Source of the DNA: JAWLBM01 sp041687675
Lineage (GTDB): Bacteria; Pseudomonadota; Alphaproteobacteria; Rhizobiales; Pleomorphomonadaceae
Reading direction: 5' to 3'
DNA length: 64,000 nucleotides
Assembly (NCBI GenBank): GCA_041687675.1
Contig: JAWLBM010000016.1
Span: 1-64,000, forward strand
This document shows, in pieces, positions 26,518-34,969 of the stretch. The first letter of the stretch is position 1; every line of letters starts with the position of its first letter. A program made the position numbers and the translations under genes. The notes beneath the pieces were generated by a model that was given only the letters and a program-made list of their open reading frames with translations, was not told where the DNA came from and searched no databases.

Positions 26518-28035
26518 ATGGACCTCGCCAGCGAGGAATTCACCGGCATGGACGCCGCCGTCGCCGCACCGGCGGACGCGGCCGAGGCGACCAGGCGCCG
26601 GAAGAAGAAGAAGAAGCAGCTGCCGCTGAAGACGCGCCAGCTGATCGCCTGGCACCGCTTCGGCCTCGGCGCCAGGCCCGGCACCTTCGCCAAGGCGATG
26701 GGCAAGGACCCGAAGAAGGCGCTGATCAAGGAGCTGAACACCCCCGGCGTCGCCCTCATCCCCCAGGGCGACCTGCCCACCTACGCCGAGGCCTGCGAGG
26801 CCGGGGAGAGGGGCAGCACGCGCGGGGGGACGCTGAACAGCTACCAGATCTTCTACAAGGAGGTCGACGCCCGCTTCGACAAGCACCTGGCGGTGCCGAT
26901 CGGCTTCGTCGAGCGGCTGGTCATCTTCTGGAGCAACCACTTCACGGTCAACCGCTTCAAGGAGGTCATCCGCATCGTCGAGGGCACCGTCGGCCAACTC
27001 GAGCGCGACGTGATCCGCAGGAACGTGCTCGGCCGCTTCGACGACATGCTGGTGGGCGTGATCACCCATCCTGCGATGGTCTGCTACCTCGACAACCACC
27101 TGTCGGTCGGGCCGAACTCCCAGCTCGTCAAGGAAAATCCGGGCTACGAGCTGAACGGGGTCAAGCTCGACGGCACCAACGTCAATCTCGCCCGCGAGAT
27201 CATGGAACTGCACAGCCTCGGCACCGGCGGCGGCTATACCGAGGCCGACGTCAAGGCGCTGGCGAACATCATCTCCGGCTGGTCGAGGGCGACCGAATCG
27301 GAAGTCGGGGGCGGCTACAACGGAGCTGCGCCCGGCACCTACGGACAGTTCCTGTTCAAGCCGAAGTGGCACGAGCCCGGACCGCAGACCCATCTCGGCA
27401 AGAGCTGGCCGGACGAGGGCGTGCAGACCGGGATCAAGGTGCTGCGCTCCCTTGCCAGGCGCAAGGCCTGCGCCCAGTTCCTCGCCTTCAAGCTGGTCCG
27501 GCACTTCATCACCGACAAGCCGACCAAGGCGATGGTCGACCCGGTCGCGAAGGCCTACATCAAGTCCGGCGGACGGCTGAAGCCGATGTACCTGGCCCTG
27601 CTGAACCTCGATGCGGCCTGGAAGCCGCTGAAGAAGTTTCGCACGCCCTACGAGACCGTTGCCGCCCAGTACAGGGCGCTGGGCAAGCGGCACGGTGATG
27701 TCAACTACAACAACGGGATCAAATCCAACTACGTCGATACCGAGCATAACCTCAAGTTTCTCAACCAGAAAACTTGGGAGTGTCTCGATCCGGACGGCTG
27801 GGACGACGACAGCGCCGAGTGGCTGAACCCGGACGGGCTGCGGGTCAGGATCGCGGCCTGGCAGCAGGCCGTCAACACCTTCGCGGGCGACTTCGCGGGC
27901 AGCCCGCTCGCCCTGGCGAAGTCCGTCCTCGGCCGAAATCTCTCGGCGGCCACCGTGGCCGCCATCTCGGCGGCGCCCACCCCGCAGGCGGGGCTGACCA
28001 TCCTGTTCTCCTCCCCCGAGTTCCAGCGCAGGTGA
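26518..28035 (+). CDS. DUF1800 family protein
   Basis: A 505-residue protein of the DUF1800 family, which is found almost always next to DUF1501 and has no firm function. Family segments include LIAWHRFGLGARPG at the start of the domain, FVERLVIFWSNHFTV, YLDNHLSVGPNSQ, NVNLAREIMELHSLGTGGGYTEADVKALANIISGWS, and a C-terminal LTILFSSPEFQRR. No signal peptide is visible; a Lys/Arg run (about residues 26-32) precedes the domain. The ATG at 26518 has CGGAGA upstream; longer in-frame starts look non-coding. It lies 5 bp before the DUF1501 gene, forming a two-gene operon. Confidence 0.88.
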   Translation: MDLASEEFTGMDAAVAAPADAAEATRRRKKKKKQLPLKTRQLIAWHRFGLGARPGTFAKAMGKDPKKALIKELNTPGVALIPQGDLPTYAEACEAGERGSTRGGTLNSYQIFYKEVDARFDKHLAVPIGFVERLVIFWSNHFTVNRFKEVIRIVEGTVGQLERDVIRRNVLGRFDDMLVGVITHPAMVCYLDNHLSVGPNSQLVKENPGYELNGVKLDGTNVNLAREIMELHSLGTGGGYTEADVKALANIISGWSRATESEVGGGYNGAAPGTYGQFLFKPKWHEPGPQTHLGKSWPDEGVQTGIKVLRSLARRKACAQFLAFKLVRHFITDKPTKAMVDPVAKAYIKSGGRLKPMYLALLNLDAAWKPLKKFRTPYETVAAQYRALGKRHGDVNYNNGIKSNYVDTEHNLKFLNQKTWECLDPDGWDDDSAEWLNPDGLRVRIAAWQQAVNTFAGDFAGSPLALAKSVLGRNLSAATVAAISAAPTPQAGLTILFSSPEFQRR

Positions 28036-28040
28036 GACCC

Positions 28041-29435
28041 ATGACCGACCACGATCATCCCGTCGATCCGGCGCTCGATCGCCTGGCCGCGGACGCACGC
28101 TGCGGCTGCGAGGAATCCCGCCTTCTCCTCTCCCGCCGGGCCATGCTCGGCGTTACCGTCGGCCTGTTCACCTCGGCCCTGCTGCCGAGAGAAGGCTTCG
28201 CCGCGGCCGGAACCGATCCGCGCGTTCTGATCATCATCCTGCGCGGCGGGATGGACGGCATGGACGCTTTCGTGCCCTACGGCGATCCGAACTACGCCTG
28301 GCGGCGCAAGCATCTCGTCCTCGACAAGAGCCAGCTGATCGATATCGGAGACCCGGATTTCGCTTTTCATCCGAACCTGCCGAAGATCGCGGGGCTCTAC
28401 AAGGCGGGACAGGCGGCGGTCGTGCCGGCGACCTGCATCCCGCTGCGCACCCGTTCCCACTTCGACTGCCAGGACAACCTCGAGAACGGCATGCCCGCCC
28501 CGGGCAACAAGCCGGTGATCTCGTCCTCGGGCTGGCTCAACCGCGTCCTGCAGGCGCTGCCGACCACGAGCCCGATCCGGGTCGGGGGCGGCATCTCGAT
28601 CAACGAGGCGCCGCTGATCCTGCGCGGCACCGCGCCGACCCTCGGCTGGTCGCTGAACTGGCTGCCGCCGCCCGATCCGGCGACGGTCGAGAGCCTGCGG
28701 CAGGTCTACGCCAAGACCGACAAGACCATGGCCGGCATGCTGGATCGGGGGCTGTACGCCCATGCGCTCGCCACCAAGTCGTCGGGGAACGTGACGGACG
28801 CCAACGACCAGTCGATGGACTCGCTCACCAAGAGCTTTCGTGGAGCCGCCCGCCTTCTCGCCGATCCGGGCGGACCCCGCCTGGCGGTGATCACGGTCGA
28901 CGACTTCGACACCCACGCCAGCCAGGACGAGTTCCTCGTCGGCCGCTTCGGGTATCTCGACAACGGAATCGGCGACATGCCGGGCCTGATGGGCGACGCC
29001 TGGAACGAGACCATCGTCATCGCCATCAGCGAGTTCGGCCGCAACGCCACGGTCAACGGCTCGTCCGGCACCGACCACGGCGTCGGCACCGCGGCGATCC
29101 TTGCCGGTGGCGCACTGGCCGGCGGCAAGCATTACGGCGGCTGGCCGGGGCTCGCGCAGGCGAACCTCTGGGAGAACGCGGACCTCTACCCGATCGTCGA
29201 CACCCGGGCGATCTTCAAGGCGATCCTCGAGCAGCACCTCGGCTTCGCCCCGGCGATCCTGAACAATACGATCTTTCCCGGCAGTGCGGACGTCCAATGG
29301 ACGCACGGGCAGATCGTCAAATCCCCCGCGGCGAAGTGGGCCTCGGCGACGGCGGAGGCGCCGGTTCAGTTCGCCTCTCGCGCGGACTCGGCGATCGCGC
29401 GATACCGGGCGGAATACGGGCTGTCCCTGGCCTGA
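28041..29435 (+). CDS. DUF1501 family Tat-exported protein
   Basis: A 464-residue protein of the DUF1501 family, distantly related to sulfatase/alkaline-phosphatase folds. A twin-arginine signal is clear: SRRAML at residues 31-36, followed by a hydrophobic stretch (GVTVGLFTSALL). The core contains VLIIILRGGMDGMDAFVPYGD, then IPLRTRSHFDCQDNLENG, and the late metal-site-like motif ISEFGRNATVNGSSGTDHGVGTAAILAGG. The FGR...GTDHG motif is typical. Function is unknown; export of a folded, possibly metal-loaded protein is inferred from the Tat signal. It is the second gene of the DUF1800 operon. Confidence 0.9.
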   Translation: MTDHDHPVDPALDRLAADARCGCEESRLLLSRRAMLGVTVGLFTSALLPREGFAAAGTDPRVLIIILRGGMDGMDAFVPYGDPNYAWRRKHLVLDKSQLIDIGDPDFAFHPNLPKIAGLYKAGQAAVVPATCIPLRTRSHFDCQDNLENGMPAPGNKPVISSSGWLNRVLQALPTTSPIRVGGGISINEAPLILRGTAPTLGWSLNWLPPPDPATVESLRQVYAKTDKTMAGMLDRGLYAHALATKSSGNVTDANDQSMDSLTKSFRGAARLLADPGGPRLAVITVDDFDTHASQDEFLVGRFGYLDNGIGDMPGLMGDAWNETIVIAISEFGRNATVNGSSGTDHGVGTAAILAGGALAGGKHYGGWPGLAQANLWENADLYPIVDTRAIFKAILEQHLGFAPAILNNTIFPGSADVQWTHGQIVKSPAAKWASATAEAPVQFASRADSAIARYRAEYGLSLA

Positions 29436-30000
29436 GCGGTCCGCGGCCGCCGGCGTGCCTGGCACGCCGGCGGCGGTCACGGTCGCGGGGGTGGACGGAA
29501 AGTCTTCGGGTTTTCCGCCACCACGAGGGGTGTGCGCCCTTGGATGGGCGCGGCTCGCGGGGCGCGTCGGCCCGACCGGACGCCGGGAGACCGGCGGGCG
29601 GTTGTGACCGCTCCCGGCGGTGCGAGGCAGGTCGGTGGTCCTCGCGTCGCCCGCGGGCCGGGATCGACGCGGCCGTCTTCACCGCGGGTGCGACCGCCGG
29701 CGCCAGTCCTCGCCGCAGGCGCGGCGGCCGTGGGCCTGTCTTCACCGCAGGCGCGGCGGCCGTGGGCCTGTCTTTACCGCGGGTGCGACCGCCGGCGCCA
29801 GTCCTCGCCGCAGGCGCGGCGGCCGTGGGCCGGTCTTCACCGCAGGCGCGGCGGCGGGTGGCGGCTGAGCGCCGGCGAGTCCCGTCGAACGGACGCCCAC
29901 GGCCACGTCCGCCCTCTTCGCTGGCGCTTGACCTTCGGCCCCGTCCGGCATTCCATGCCGCCGCGCGTCCGCCCGGAGGCGCCGAACAGGGATCCCGCGC
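29436..30000. other. 565-bp gap with tandem repeats before fructose-bisphosphatase
   Basis: I find no convincing gene. An inverted repeat with GCCGGCGTGCC / GGCACGCCGGC arms (29448-29472) directly after the DUF1501 stop could be a terminator stem, without a T-run. The middle holds a six-unit tandem array (29675-29864). Open frames across it exist only because of base composition. No clear promoter for the next gene is visible. Confidence 0.6.
29675..29864. repeat. Six tandem 31-32-bp repeat units
   Basis: Units start at 29675, 29706, 29738, 29770, 29801 and 29833, each beginning GTCYTY(A/G)CCGC. Units 1 and 4 are 31 bp and share a CGGGTGCGACCGCC variant; units 2, 3 and 5 share CAGGCGCGGCGG followed by CCGTGGGCC. 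Units 1-2 and 4-5 form a near-exact 63-bp duplication. There are no spacers, so this is a minisatellite, not a CRISPR. Confidence 0.9.
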
Positions 30001-31029
30001 ATGAGCGAGCCGATGTCTCTCCCGGCCCATCTCGAAGCCTGGGCGGGCACGGATCCCGTCCGCCTCGCCGTGGGGCGGGCGGTGATCGGGATGGCCGCGG
30101 CGGGCGAGAACCTGGCGCGGCTCGTCGCCCGGGGCTCCCGCGCCGGCGGCCACGGCGCCGTGGTGGGGGAGGGCGGCGGCGGCGACGCGCAGAAGGCGCT
30201 CGACCTCGTCAGCCACGACATCGTCCGCGCCCGCATGGTCGAGGCCGGTGTCGGCCCCTTCGGGTCGGAGGAGGCGGAGGCCTCCGAGGTGCTGTCGCCG
30301 GACGGACTCGTCGCGGTGGTGACCGATCCGCTCGACGGCTCCTCCAACATCGACACCAACGTCTCGGTCGGCACGATCTTCGGCATCCTGCCGGTCACCC
30401 CCGGCGCCGATCCGCTGCTCCAGCCCGGCCACCGGCAGATCGCCGCCGGCTACATCGCCTACGGCCCGCACACCGACCTGGTGCTCACGCTGGGCGACGG
30501 CGTCCTTGCCTTCACCCTCGACCGCGACAGCGGCGAATGGCTGATGAGCGCCGAGCGCCTCTCCATTCCGGCGGAGACGCAGGAGTTCGCCATCAACGCC
30601 TCCAACTACCGGCACTGGAGCCCGGGCACCCGGCAGTATTTCGACGACCTGATCAACGGCCGGGACGGCATCCGCGCCAAGGACTTCAACATGCGCTGGA
30701 TCGGCTCGCTGGTGGCCGAGACGACGCGCATCCTGGCCCGCGGCGGCATGTTCCTCTACCCCCGCGACCACCGGAAGGGCTATGGCAACGGCCGCCTGCG
30801 CCTCGTCTACGAGGCGAACCCGATCGCCATGATCGTCGAGCAGGCGGACGGCCGCGCGTCGGACGGCGTCACCCGCATCCTCGACATCCGCCCGGCCGAG
30901 TTGCACCAGCGCACGCCGCTCTACTTCGGCGCCGCCAACGAGGTGACCCGGCTCGAACTCTACAAGGCCAACCCCGACCTCCTCGACAAGGGCCCGCTCT
31001 TCGCCGGCCTCGGCCTCGCGACCGGCTGA
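30001..31029 (+). CDS. cbbF: Class 1 fructose-1,6-bisphosphatase
   Basis: A 342-residue cytoplasmic enzyme hydrolysing fructose 1,6-bisphosphate to fructose 6-phosphate in gluconeogenesis and the Calvin cycle. The metal-binding motif DPLDGSSNID is at residues 109-118, and FGSEEAE (about 87-93) supplies another acidic ligand. INASNYRHW, RWIGSLVAETTRILARGGMFLYPRD and KGYGNGRLRLVYEANPIAMIVEQADGRASDG complete the substrate site. Length and motifs are normal. With the aldolase, epimerase and two phosphatase genes downstream it forms a cbb-like group, so cbbF is used; fbp is the alternative name. Confidence 0.93.
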   Translation: MSEPMSLPAHLEAWAGTDPVRLAVGRAVIGMAAAGENLARLVARGSRAGGHGAVVGEGGGGDAQKALDLVSHDIVRARMVEAGVGPFGSEEAEASEVLSPDGLVAVVTDPLDGSSNIDTNVSVGTIFGILPVTPGADPLLQPGHRQIAAGYIAYGPHTDLVLTLGDGVLAFTLDRDSGEWLMSAERLSIPAETQEFAINASNYRHWSPGTRQYFDDLINGRDGIRAKDFNMRWIGSLVAETTRILARGGMFLYPRDHRKGYGNGRLRLVYEANPIAMIVEQADGRASDGVTRILDIRPAELHQRTPLYFGAANEVTRLELYKANPDLLDKGPLFAGLGLATG

Positions 31030-31131
31030 GGCGCGCCCGTCGCTGTGGTCCGGTACGAAGGACCCGCGCGGCCGGACCGGCCGAAGGGATCGGCGGGGCC
31101 GGCCGGGACGGGCGGCCGGCCCGCCAGGGGA

Positions 31132-31875
31132 TCAACGGACGGCCGCCCAGTGGCCCCCGAGATTGGAGACGCTGAGTCCCCAGGGGGCGAGCGAACGGAC
31201 GCACATGCCGACCTGGTACTGTCCGGTCTCCCCGACCTCGAGGGTCTGGGCGATGGACTGCGGGACCGCGACGCCGTGGTCGATCGACGTCTTGCTGGCG
31301 TAGAAGTCCTCGAGGCCGGAGACGTTGCCGTTTTTGGACCTCAGGCAGATGTCGTAGTCGAAGCTTCGCGGTTTGGGCGTGTCGGCTCCGTTCGCGGGAT
31401 TGGTTTGCGCGGCCACCTGGAATGTCGCCGTTGCGAGGATCTTCTGTCCGGCTTCGAGCGGCCAGTGCTTCGGGTCGAGCACGAGAAACGACCAGGTGTT
31501 GTAGGTCTTCACATTGTGCCAGTCGGCCTGGAAGGAACCAGAGGCGACGATGCCGGTGTCCCCCTTGGGCGCGCAGTTGGCGACGACGGCCCGCTCGTGC
31601 AGGGGCCCCGCCTTCAGGTCGACGATGCAGTCTTCGGGCAGGTGGACGACCTCGAATGCGAAGCGGCGGCGGCCGTCGGACTTCGTCACGTCGCCGGTGT
31701 CGAGCAGGGTGACCGACGTGCCCGGGAGCATCGTCTGTCCGGTGACCACGAGCCGGCCGGCCTCGATCGCAGCAGTGTTGATGGTCATCTTGTTGACCGT
31801 GAGCTGCTGGGCGGCCGCCGGCGCCGCGGCGAGGGCTGTCATGCACACGAATGCGAACTTCAGGGCATTTTCCAT
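31132..31875 (-). CDS. Secreted protein of unknown function
   Basis: A 247-residue protein I do not recognise. A Sec signal peptide covers about residues 1-23 (MENALKFAFVCMTALAAAPAAAQ). The mature part is beta-rich, with a segment resembling an immunoglobulin-like bacterial fold (NTAAIEAGRLVVTGQTMLPGTSVTLLD). Four cysteines (in EDCIVD, ANCAPKG, DICLRS and GMCVRS) could form two disulfides. The ATG at 31875 has GGAG 6 bases upstream and is preferred over 31887. It is encoded opposite to its neighbours, between cbbF and the aldolase gene. The codon use looks less GC-extreme than its neighbours (for example AATTTT in the upstream region), which may indicate transfer. Confidence 0.8.
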   Translation of the reverse strand: MENALKFAFVCMTALAAAPAAAQQLTVNKMTINTAAIEAGRLVVTGQTMLPGTSVTLLDTGDVTKSDGRRRFAFEVVHLPEDCIVDLKAGPLHERAVVANCAPKGDTGIVASGSFQADWHNVKTYNTWSFLVLDPKHWPLEAGQKILATATFQVAAQTNPANGADTPKPRSFDYDICLRSKNGNVSGLEDFYASKTSIDHGVAVPQSIAQTLEVGETGQYQVGMCVRSLAPWGLSVSNLGGHWAAVR

Positions 31876-32230
31876 GTGCCTCTCCATGGCCAGCGAGTCG
31901 CAGCTGTGATGGTAATTTCCGACACTGAATAAAATTGAGGTTGTGGCAGGTTGTCCACCAGCCGGCAGTTGCCGTGCCGGCTGGTCTGGACCCGGCCCGC
32001 GCGCGGCGCAGCGGAGTTGAAGCAGGCCCTTCGGGCACGGGTCCGGTGAACCCCGGGGCTTGGCGGGCGGCTGACGCTTGCGTAAAGGTTACCTGCGGGA
32101 CGCCGACCAACGGACCATTGCGCTTCGGCCCCGGAAGGATCAAATCAGGCTCGCACGCCGGATCAGGAGGGTGGCGCAGCCGGCGTCCCCCGGCCCCTTA
32201 AGGGGCCTATTCGAGACGAAGAGGAACCTC
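31876..32230. other. 355-bp divergent gap before the aldolase gene
   Basis: No gene is seen. A locally AT-rich patch at about 31913-31940 (containing AATAAAATT) is the best place for a promoter of the secreted-protein gene. The aldolase side is GC-rich and ends with a 16-bp palindrome. I cannot point to convincing -35/-10 pairs or CbbR motifs. Confidence 0.4.
32192..32207. promoter_or_regulatory. Perfect 16-bp palindrome before the aldolase gene
   Basis: GGCCCC-TTAA-GGGGCC is a perfect palindrome ending 23 bp before the aldolase ATG, just ahead of its AGAGGAA ribosome site. It could be an operator or a stem in the mRNA leader. No regulator can be named. Confidence 0.45.
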
Positions 32231-33295
32231 ATGGCCCGCATCACGCTCCGCCAGCTGCTGGACCACGCCGCCGAACACGGCTACGGCGTCCCGGCCTTCA
32301 ACATCAACAACATGGAGCAGGGCCTCGCGATCATGGAGGCGGCGGAGGCGACCCGCTCGCCGGTGATCATCCAGGCGAGCCGCGGCGCCCGGGCCTATGC
32401 CAACGACGTGGTCCTCGCCAAGCTGATCGACGCCCTCGTCGAGATCCATCCGGACATCCCGGTCTGCATGCATCTCGACCACGGCAACAACGAAGCCACC
32501 TGCATGACCGCCATCCAGCACGGCTTCACCTCGGTGATGATGGACGGCTCGCTGAAGGAGGACGGCAAGACGCCGGCCGACTACGAGTACAACGTCGGCA
32601 TCACCCGCCGGGTCGTCGACATGGCCCATTGGGGCGGCGTGTCGGTCGAGGGCGAACTCGGCGTGCTCGGATCGCTGGAGAGCGGCATGGGCGAGAAGGA
32701 GGACGGCCACGGCGCCGAGGGCGTGCTCAGCCACGACCAGCTGCTGACCGACCCGAAGCAGGCGCTGGAGTTCGTCAAGGCGACGAAGGTGGACGCGCTG
32801 GCGGTGGCGATGGGCACCAGCCACGGCGCCTACAAGTTCTCCCGCAAGCCGGACGGCGACGTTCTCGCCATGCATGTGATCGAGGAGATCCACCGGCTGC
32901 TGCCGGACACCCACCTCGTCATGCACGGCTCGTCGTCGGTGCCGGAGGAGCTGCAGGAGATCATCAACCGCTACGGCGGCCAGATGAAGCCGACCTGGGG
33001 CGTGCCGGTCGAGGAGATCCAGCGCGGCATCAAGCACGGCGTGCGCAAGATCAACATCGACACCGACAACCGCATGGCGCTGACCGGCGCGATCCGCAAG
33101 GTGTTCGCCGAGAACCCCTCGGAGTTCGATCCCCGCAAGTACCTGAAGCCGGCCATGGCGGCGATGACCAAGCTGTGCAAGGAGCGCTTCGAGCAGTTCG
33201 GCACCGCCGGCCACGCCGATCGTCTCAAGCCGCTGCCGCTGTCGGAGATGGCCAAGCGCTACAAGAGCGGCTCGCTCGACCCGACCACTGCCTGA
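32231..33295 (+). CDS. cbbA: Class II fructose-bisphosphate aldolase
   Basis: A 354-residue zinc-dependent aldolase that condenses glyceraldehyde 3-phosphate with dihydroxyacetone phosphate (and, in the Calvin cycle, erythrose 4-phosphate). Zinc/catalytic motif HLDHGN is at residues 81-86 (D83 and H84). HGFTSVMMDGS, EGELGVLGSLE, TSHGAYKF, VMHGSSSVPEELQEIINRYGG and KINIDTDNRMALTGAIRKVF follow. This is the long, Calvin-cycle (CbbA/Fba) subtype. The ATG at 32231 has AGAGGAA upstream. It lies between cbbF and the epimerase gene. Confidence 0.96.
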   Translation: MARITLRQLLDHAAEHGYGVPAFNINNMEQGLAIMEAAEATRSPVIIQASRGARAYANDVVLAKLIDALVEIHPDIPVCMHLDHGNNEATCMTAIQHGFTSVMMDGSLKEDGKTPADYEYNVGITRRVVDMAHWGGVSVEGELGVLGSLESGMGEKEDGHGAEGVLSHDQLLTDPKQALEFVKATKVDALAVAMGTSHGAYKFSRKPDGDVLAMHVIEEIHRLLPDTHLVMHGSSSVPEELQEIINRYGGQMKPTWGVPVEEIQRGIKHGVRKINIDTDNRMALTGAIRKVFAENPSEFDPRKYLKPAMAAMTKLCKERFEQFGTAGHADRLKPLPLSEMAKRYKSGSLDPTTA

Positions 33296-33599
33296 CCGGA
33301 CGGGAAGGCCGCGCAGCCCGGTCGCCGGGACGGCCCCGTGGCCGGGGCGCGAGCGCCTCGCCGGAGGGTGCAGGATCCGCCGCTCCTCCGCCGGCTTCCG
33401 CCTTCCCGGCGGGAGCGGGCGCCGGGGCGGCAGGTCTCGGGACTGGTATCCTCTTGTCGCCGCCGCGGGGGCGACGCTTCGGAGCGGCGGGCCGATCCGC
33501 CTCCATGATCCCGGATCCCGCCCGGAGCGAGTGGCGCGCTCCCGACGGGATCTCCCGCCCGCATCGCCCTCCAGACCACCACCCTCCGAGGCCCGACCC
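33296..33599. other. 304-bp gap between aldolase and epimerase genes
   Basis: Very GC-rich, with several short G/C inverted repeats (for example GCCGGC..GCCGGGG around 33390-33430). I see no gene, no clear promoter and no T-run terminator. Confidence 0.4.
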
Positions 33600-34271
33600 A
33601 TGTCCGTCCTGATCGCCCCGTCCATGCTCTCCGCGGACTTCTCCCGCCTCGCCGAGGAACTGGCGGCGGTGGAGCGGGCGGGGGCGGACTGGATCCACCT
33701 CGACGTGATGGACGGCCACTTCGTGCCGAACATCACCTTCGGCCCGCCGGTCATCAAGGCGATGCGCCGGCACACCTCGCTGCCCTTCGACGTGCACCTG
33801 ATGATCGCCCCGGCGGACCCCTACATCGCCGCCTTCGCGGAGGCCGGGGCGGACCTCATCACCGTCCACGCCGAGGCGGGGCCGCACGTGCACCGGTCGC
33901 TGCAGGCGATCCGCGCGCTCGGCAAGAAGGCGGGCATCGTGCTCAACCCGGGGACGCCGGAGAGCGTGATGGAGTACGTGCTCGACGACATCGACCTCGT
34001 CCTGGTGATGAGCGTCAACCCCGGCTTCGGCGGCCAGGCCTTCATTCCCGCGGCGGTCGACAAGATCCGCCGGATCCGGGCGATGATCGGCGAGCGACCC
34101 ATCCGCATCGAGGTGGACGGCGGCGTTGGAACGGACAACGCGGCGCTGCTCGCCGAGGCCGGCGCGTCGGTGCTGGTGGCGGGCACGGCGGTGTTCCGCG
34201 GCGGCACCGAAGAGGCGTATCGTGACAACATCGCCGCCCTCAGGGCGGCCGCGGAAGGACATACTCGATGA
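33600..34271 (+). CDS. rpe: Ribulose-phosphate 3-epimerase
   Basis: A 223-residue TIM-barrel enzyme interconverting ribulose 5-phosphate and xylulose 5-phosphate (pentose phosphate pathway and Calvin cycle; cbbE in cbb operons). Motifs include IAPSMLSADFSRLAEE, WIHLDVMDGHFVPNITFGPPV, FDVHLMI, VMSVNPGFGGQAFIP, IEVDGGV and LVAGTAVF. The catalytic Asp residues and metal-binding His lie in LDVMDGHF and DVHLM. The ATG at 33600 is chosen because MSVLIAPSMLSADF is the conserved start. It overlaps the next gene by 4 bp. Confidence 0.96.
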   Translation: MSVLIAPSMLSADFSRLAEELAAVERAGADWIHLDVMDGHFVPNITFGPPVIKAMRRHTSLPFDVHLMIAPADPYIAAFAEAGADLITVHAEAGPHVHRSLQAIRALGKKAGIVLNPGTPESVMEYVLDDIDLVLVMSVNPGFGGQAFIPAAVDKIRRIRAMIGERPIRIEVDGGVGTDNAALLAEAGASVLVAGTAVFRGGTEEAYRDNIAALRAAAEGHTR

Positions 34272-34969
34272 CAAAGCCGACGATGCCGCGGGTGCTGCCC
34301 GAGGCCGTCCTGTTCGACCTCGACGGCACCCTGGTGGACAGCGCGCCCGATCTCGCCGGCGCGGTCGGCGACCTGATGGAGGAGTACGGCCTGCCGCGCC
34401 ACTCCCGCGAGGCGGTGACGAAGATGATCGGCCACGGCGTGCAGGTGCTGGTCGCCCGCGCCTTCGCCGCCCACGGCCGCGACATGGAGGGACCCGGCCT
34501 CGACCAGGCTGTCCGCCGCTACCTCGCCCTCTACGAGCCGCGCGCGACCCGCGAGACCCGGCTCTTCGCCGGTGTCGCCGAGACGGTGCAAGCGCTGGCC
34601 GATGCCGGCGTGCGCATGGGCGTGTGCACCAACAAGCCGGGCGCCGTCTCGGTGGAGATCGTCGAGGCGCTGGGGATCGCGCCGCACATGGCGGCGGTTG
34701 TGGGCGGCGACGCGGGACCGCCGAAGAAGCCGGCGCCGGACCTCATCCGCCTCGCCCTCGAGCGGATCGGCGGGCGGCCGGAGCGGTCGGTGATGGTCGG
34801 CGACAGCGGCGCCGACGTCGCCGCCGCGCGGGCCGCCGGCATCCCGGTGATCGTGGTCGACTACGGCTACACCTCGGTGCCTCCGCACGAGCTTGGCGCG
34901 GACGCGGTGATCGCAAGTTTCCGCGACCTGATCCCGCACCTCGAAAGGCTGGCGAACGCCCCGGCATGA
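34268..34969 (+). CDS. gph: Phosphoglycolate phosphatase
   Basis: A 233-residue HAD-superfamily phosphatase that removes 2-phosphoglycolate, a product of RuBisCO oxygenation or DNA repair (cbbZ in cbb operons). HAD motif I is FDLDGTLVDSAPDL (nucleophile D at about 17), motif II is CTNKPG, motif III is KKPAPD, and motif IV is VGDSGADVAAARAAG. A helical cap domain lies between motifs I and II. It overlaps the epimerase gene upstream and the CbbY-like gene downstream by 4 bp each (ATGA), giving a tightly coupled trio. Confidence 0.93.
   Translation: MTKPTMPRVLPEAVLFDLDGTLVDSAPDLAGAVGDLMEEYGLPRHSREAVTKMIGHGVQVLVARAFAAHGRDMEGPGLDQAVRRYLALYEPRATRETRLFAGVAETVQALADAGVRMGVCTNKPGAVSVEIVEALGIAPHMAAVVGGDAGPPKKPAPDLIRLALERIGGRPERSVMVGDSGADVAAARAAGIPVIVVDYGYTSVPPHELGADAVIASFRDLIPHLERLANAPA

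Noticed and set aside
29675..29864. CRISPR array
   Set aside because: Repeat units are contiguous with no unique spacers, no cas genes are near, and the units are 31-32-bp tandem copies.
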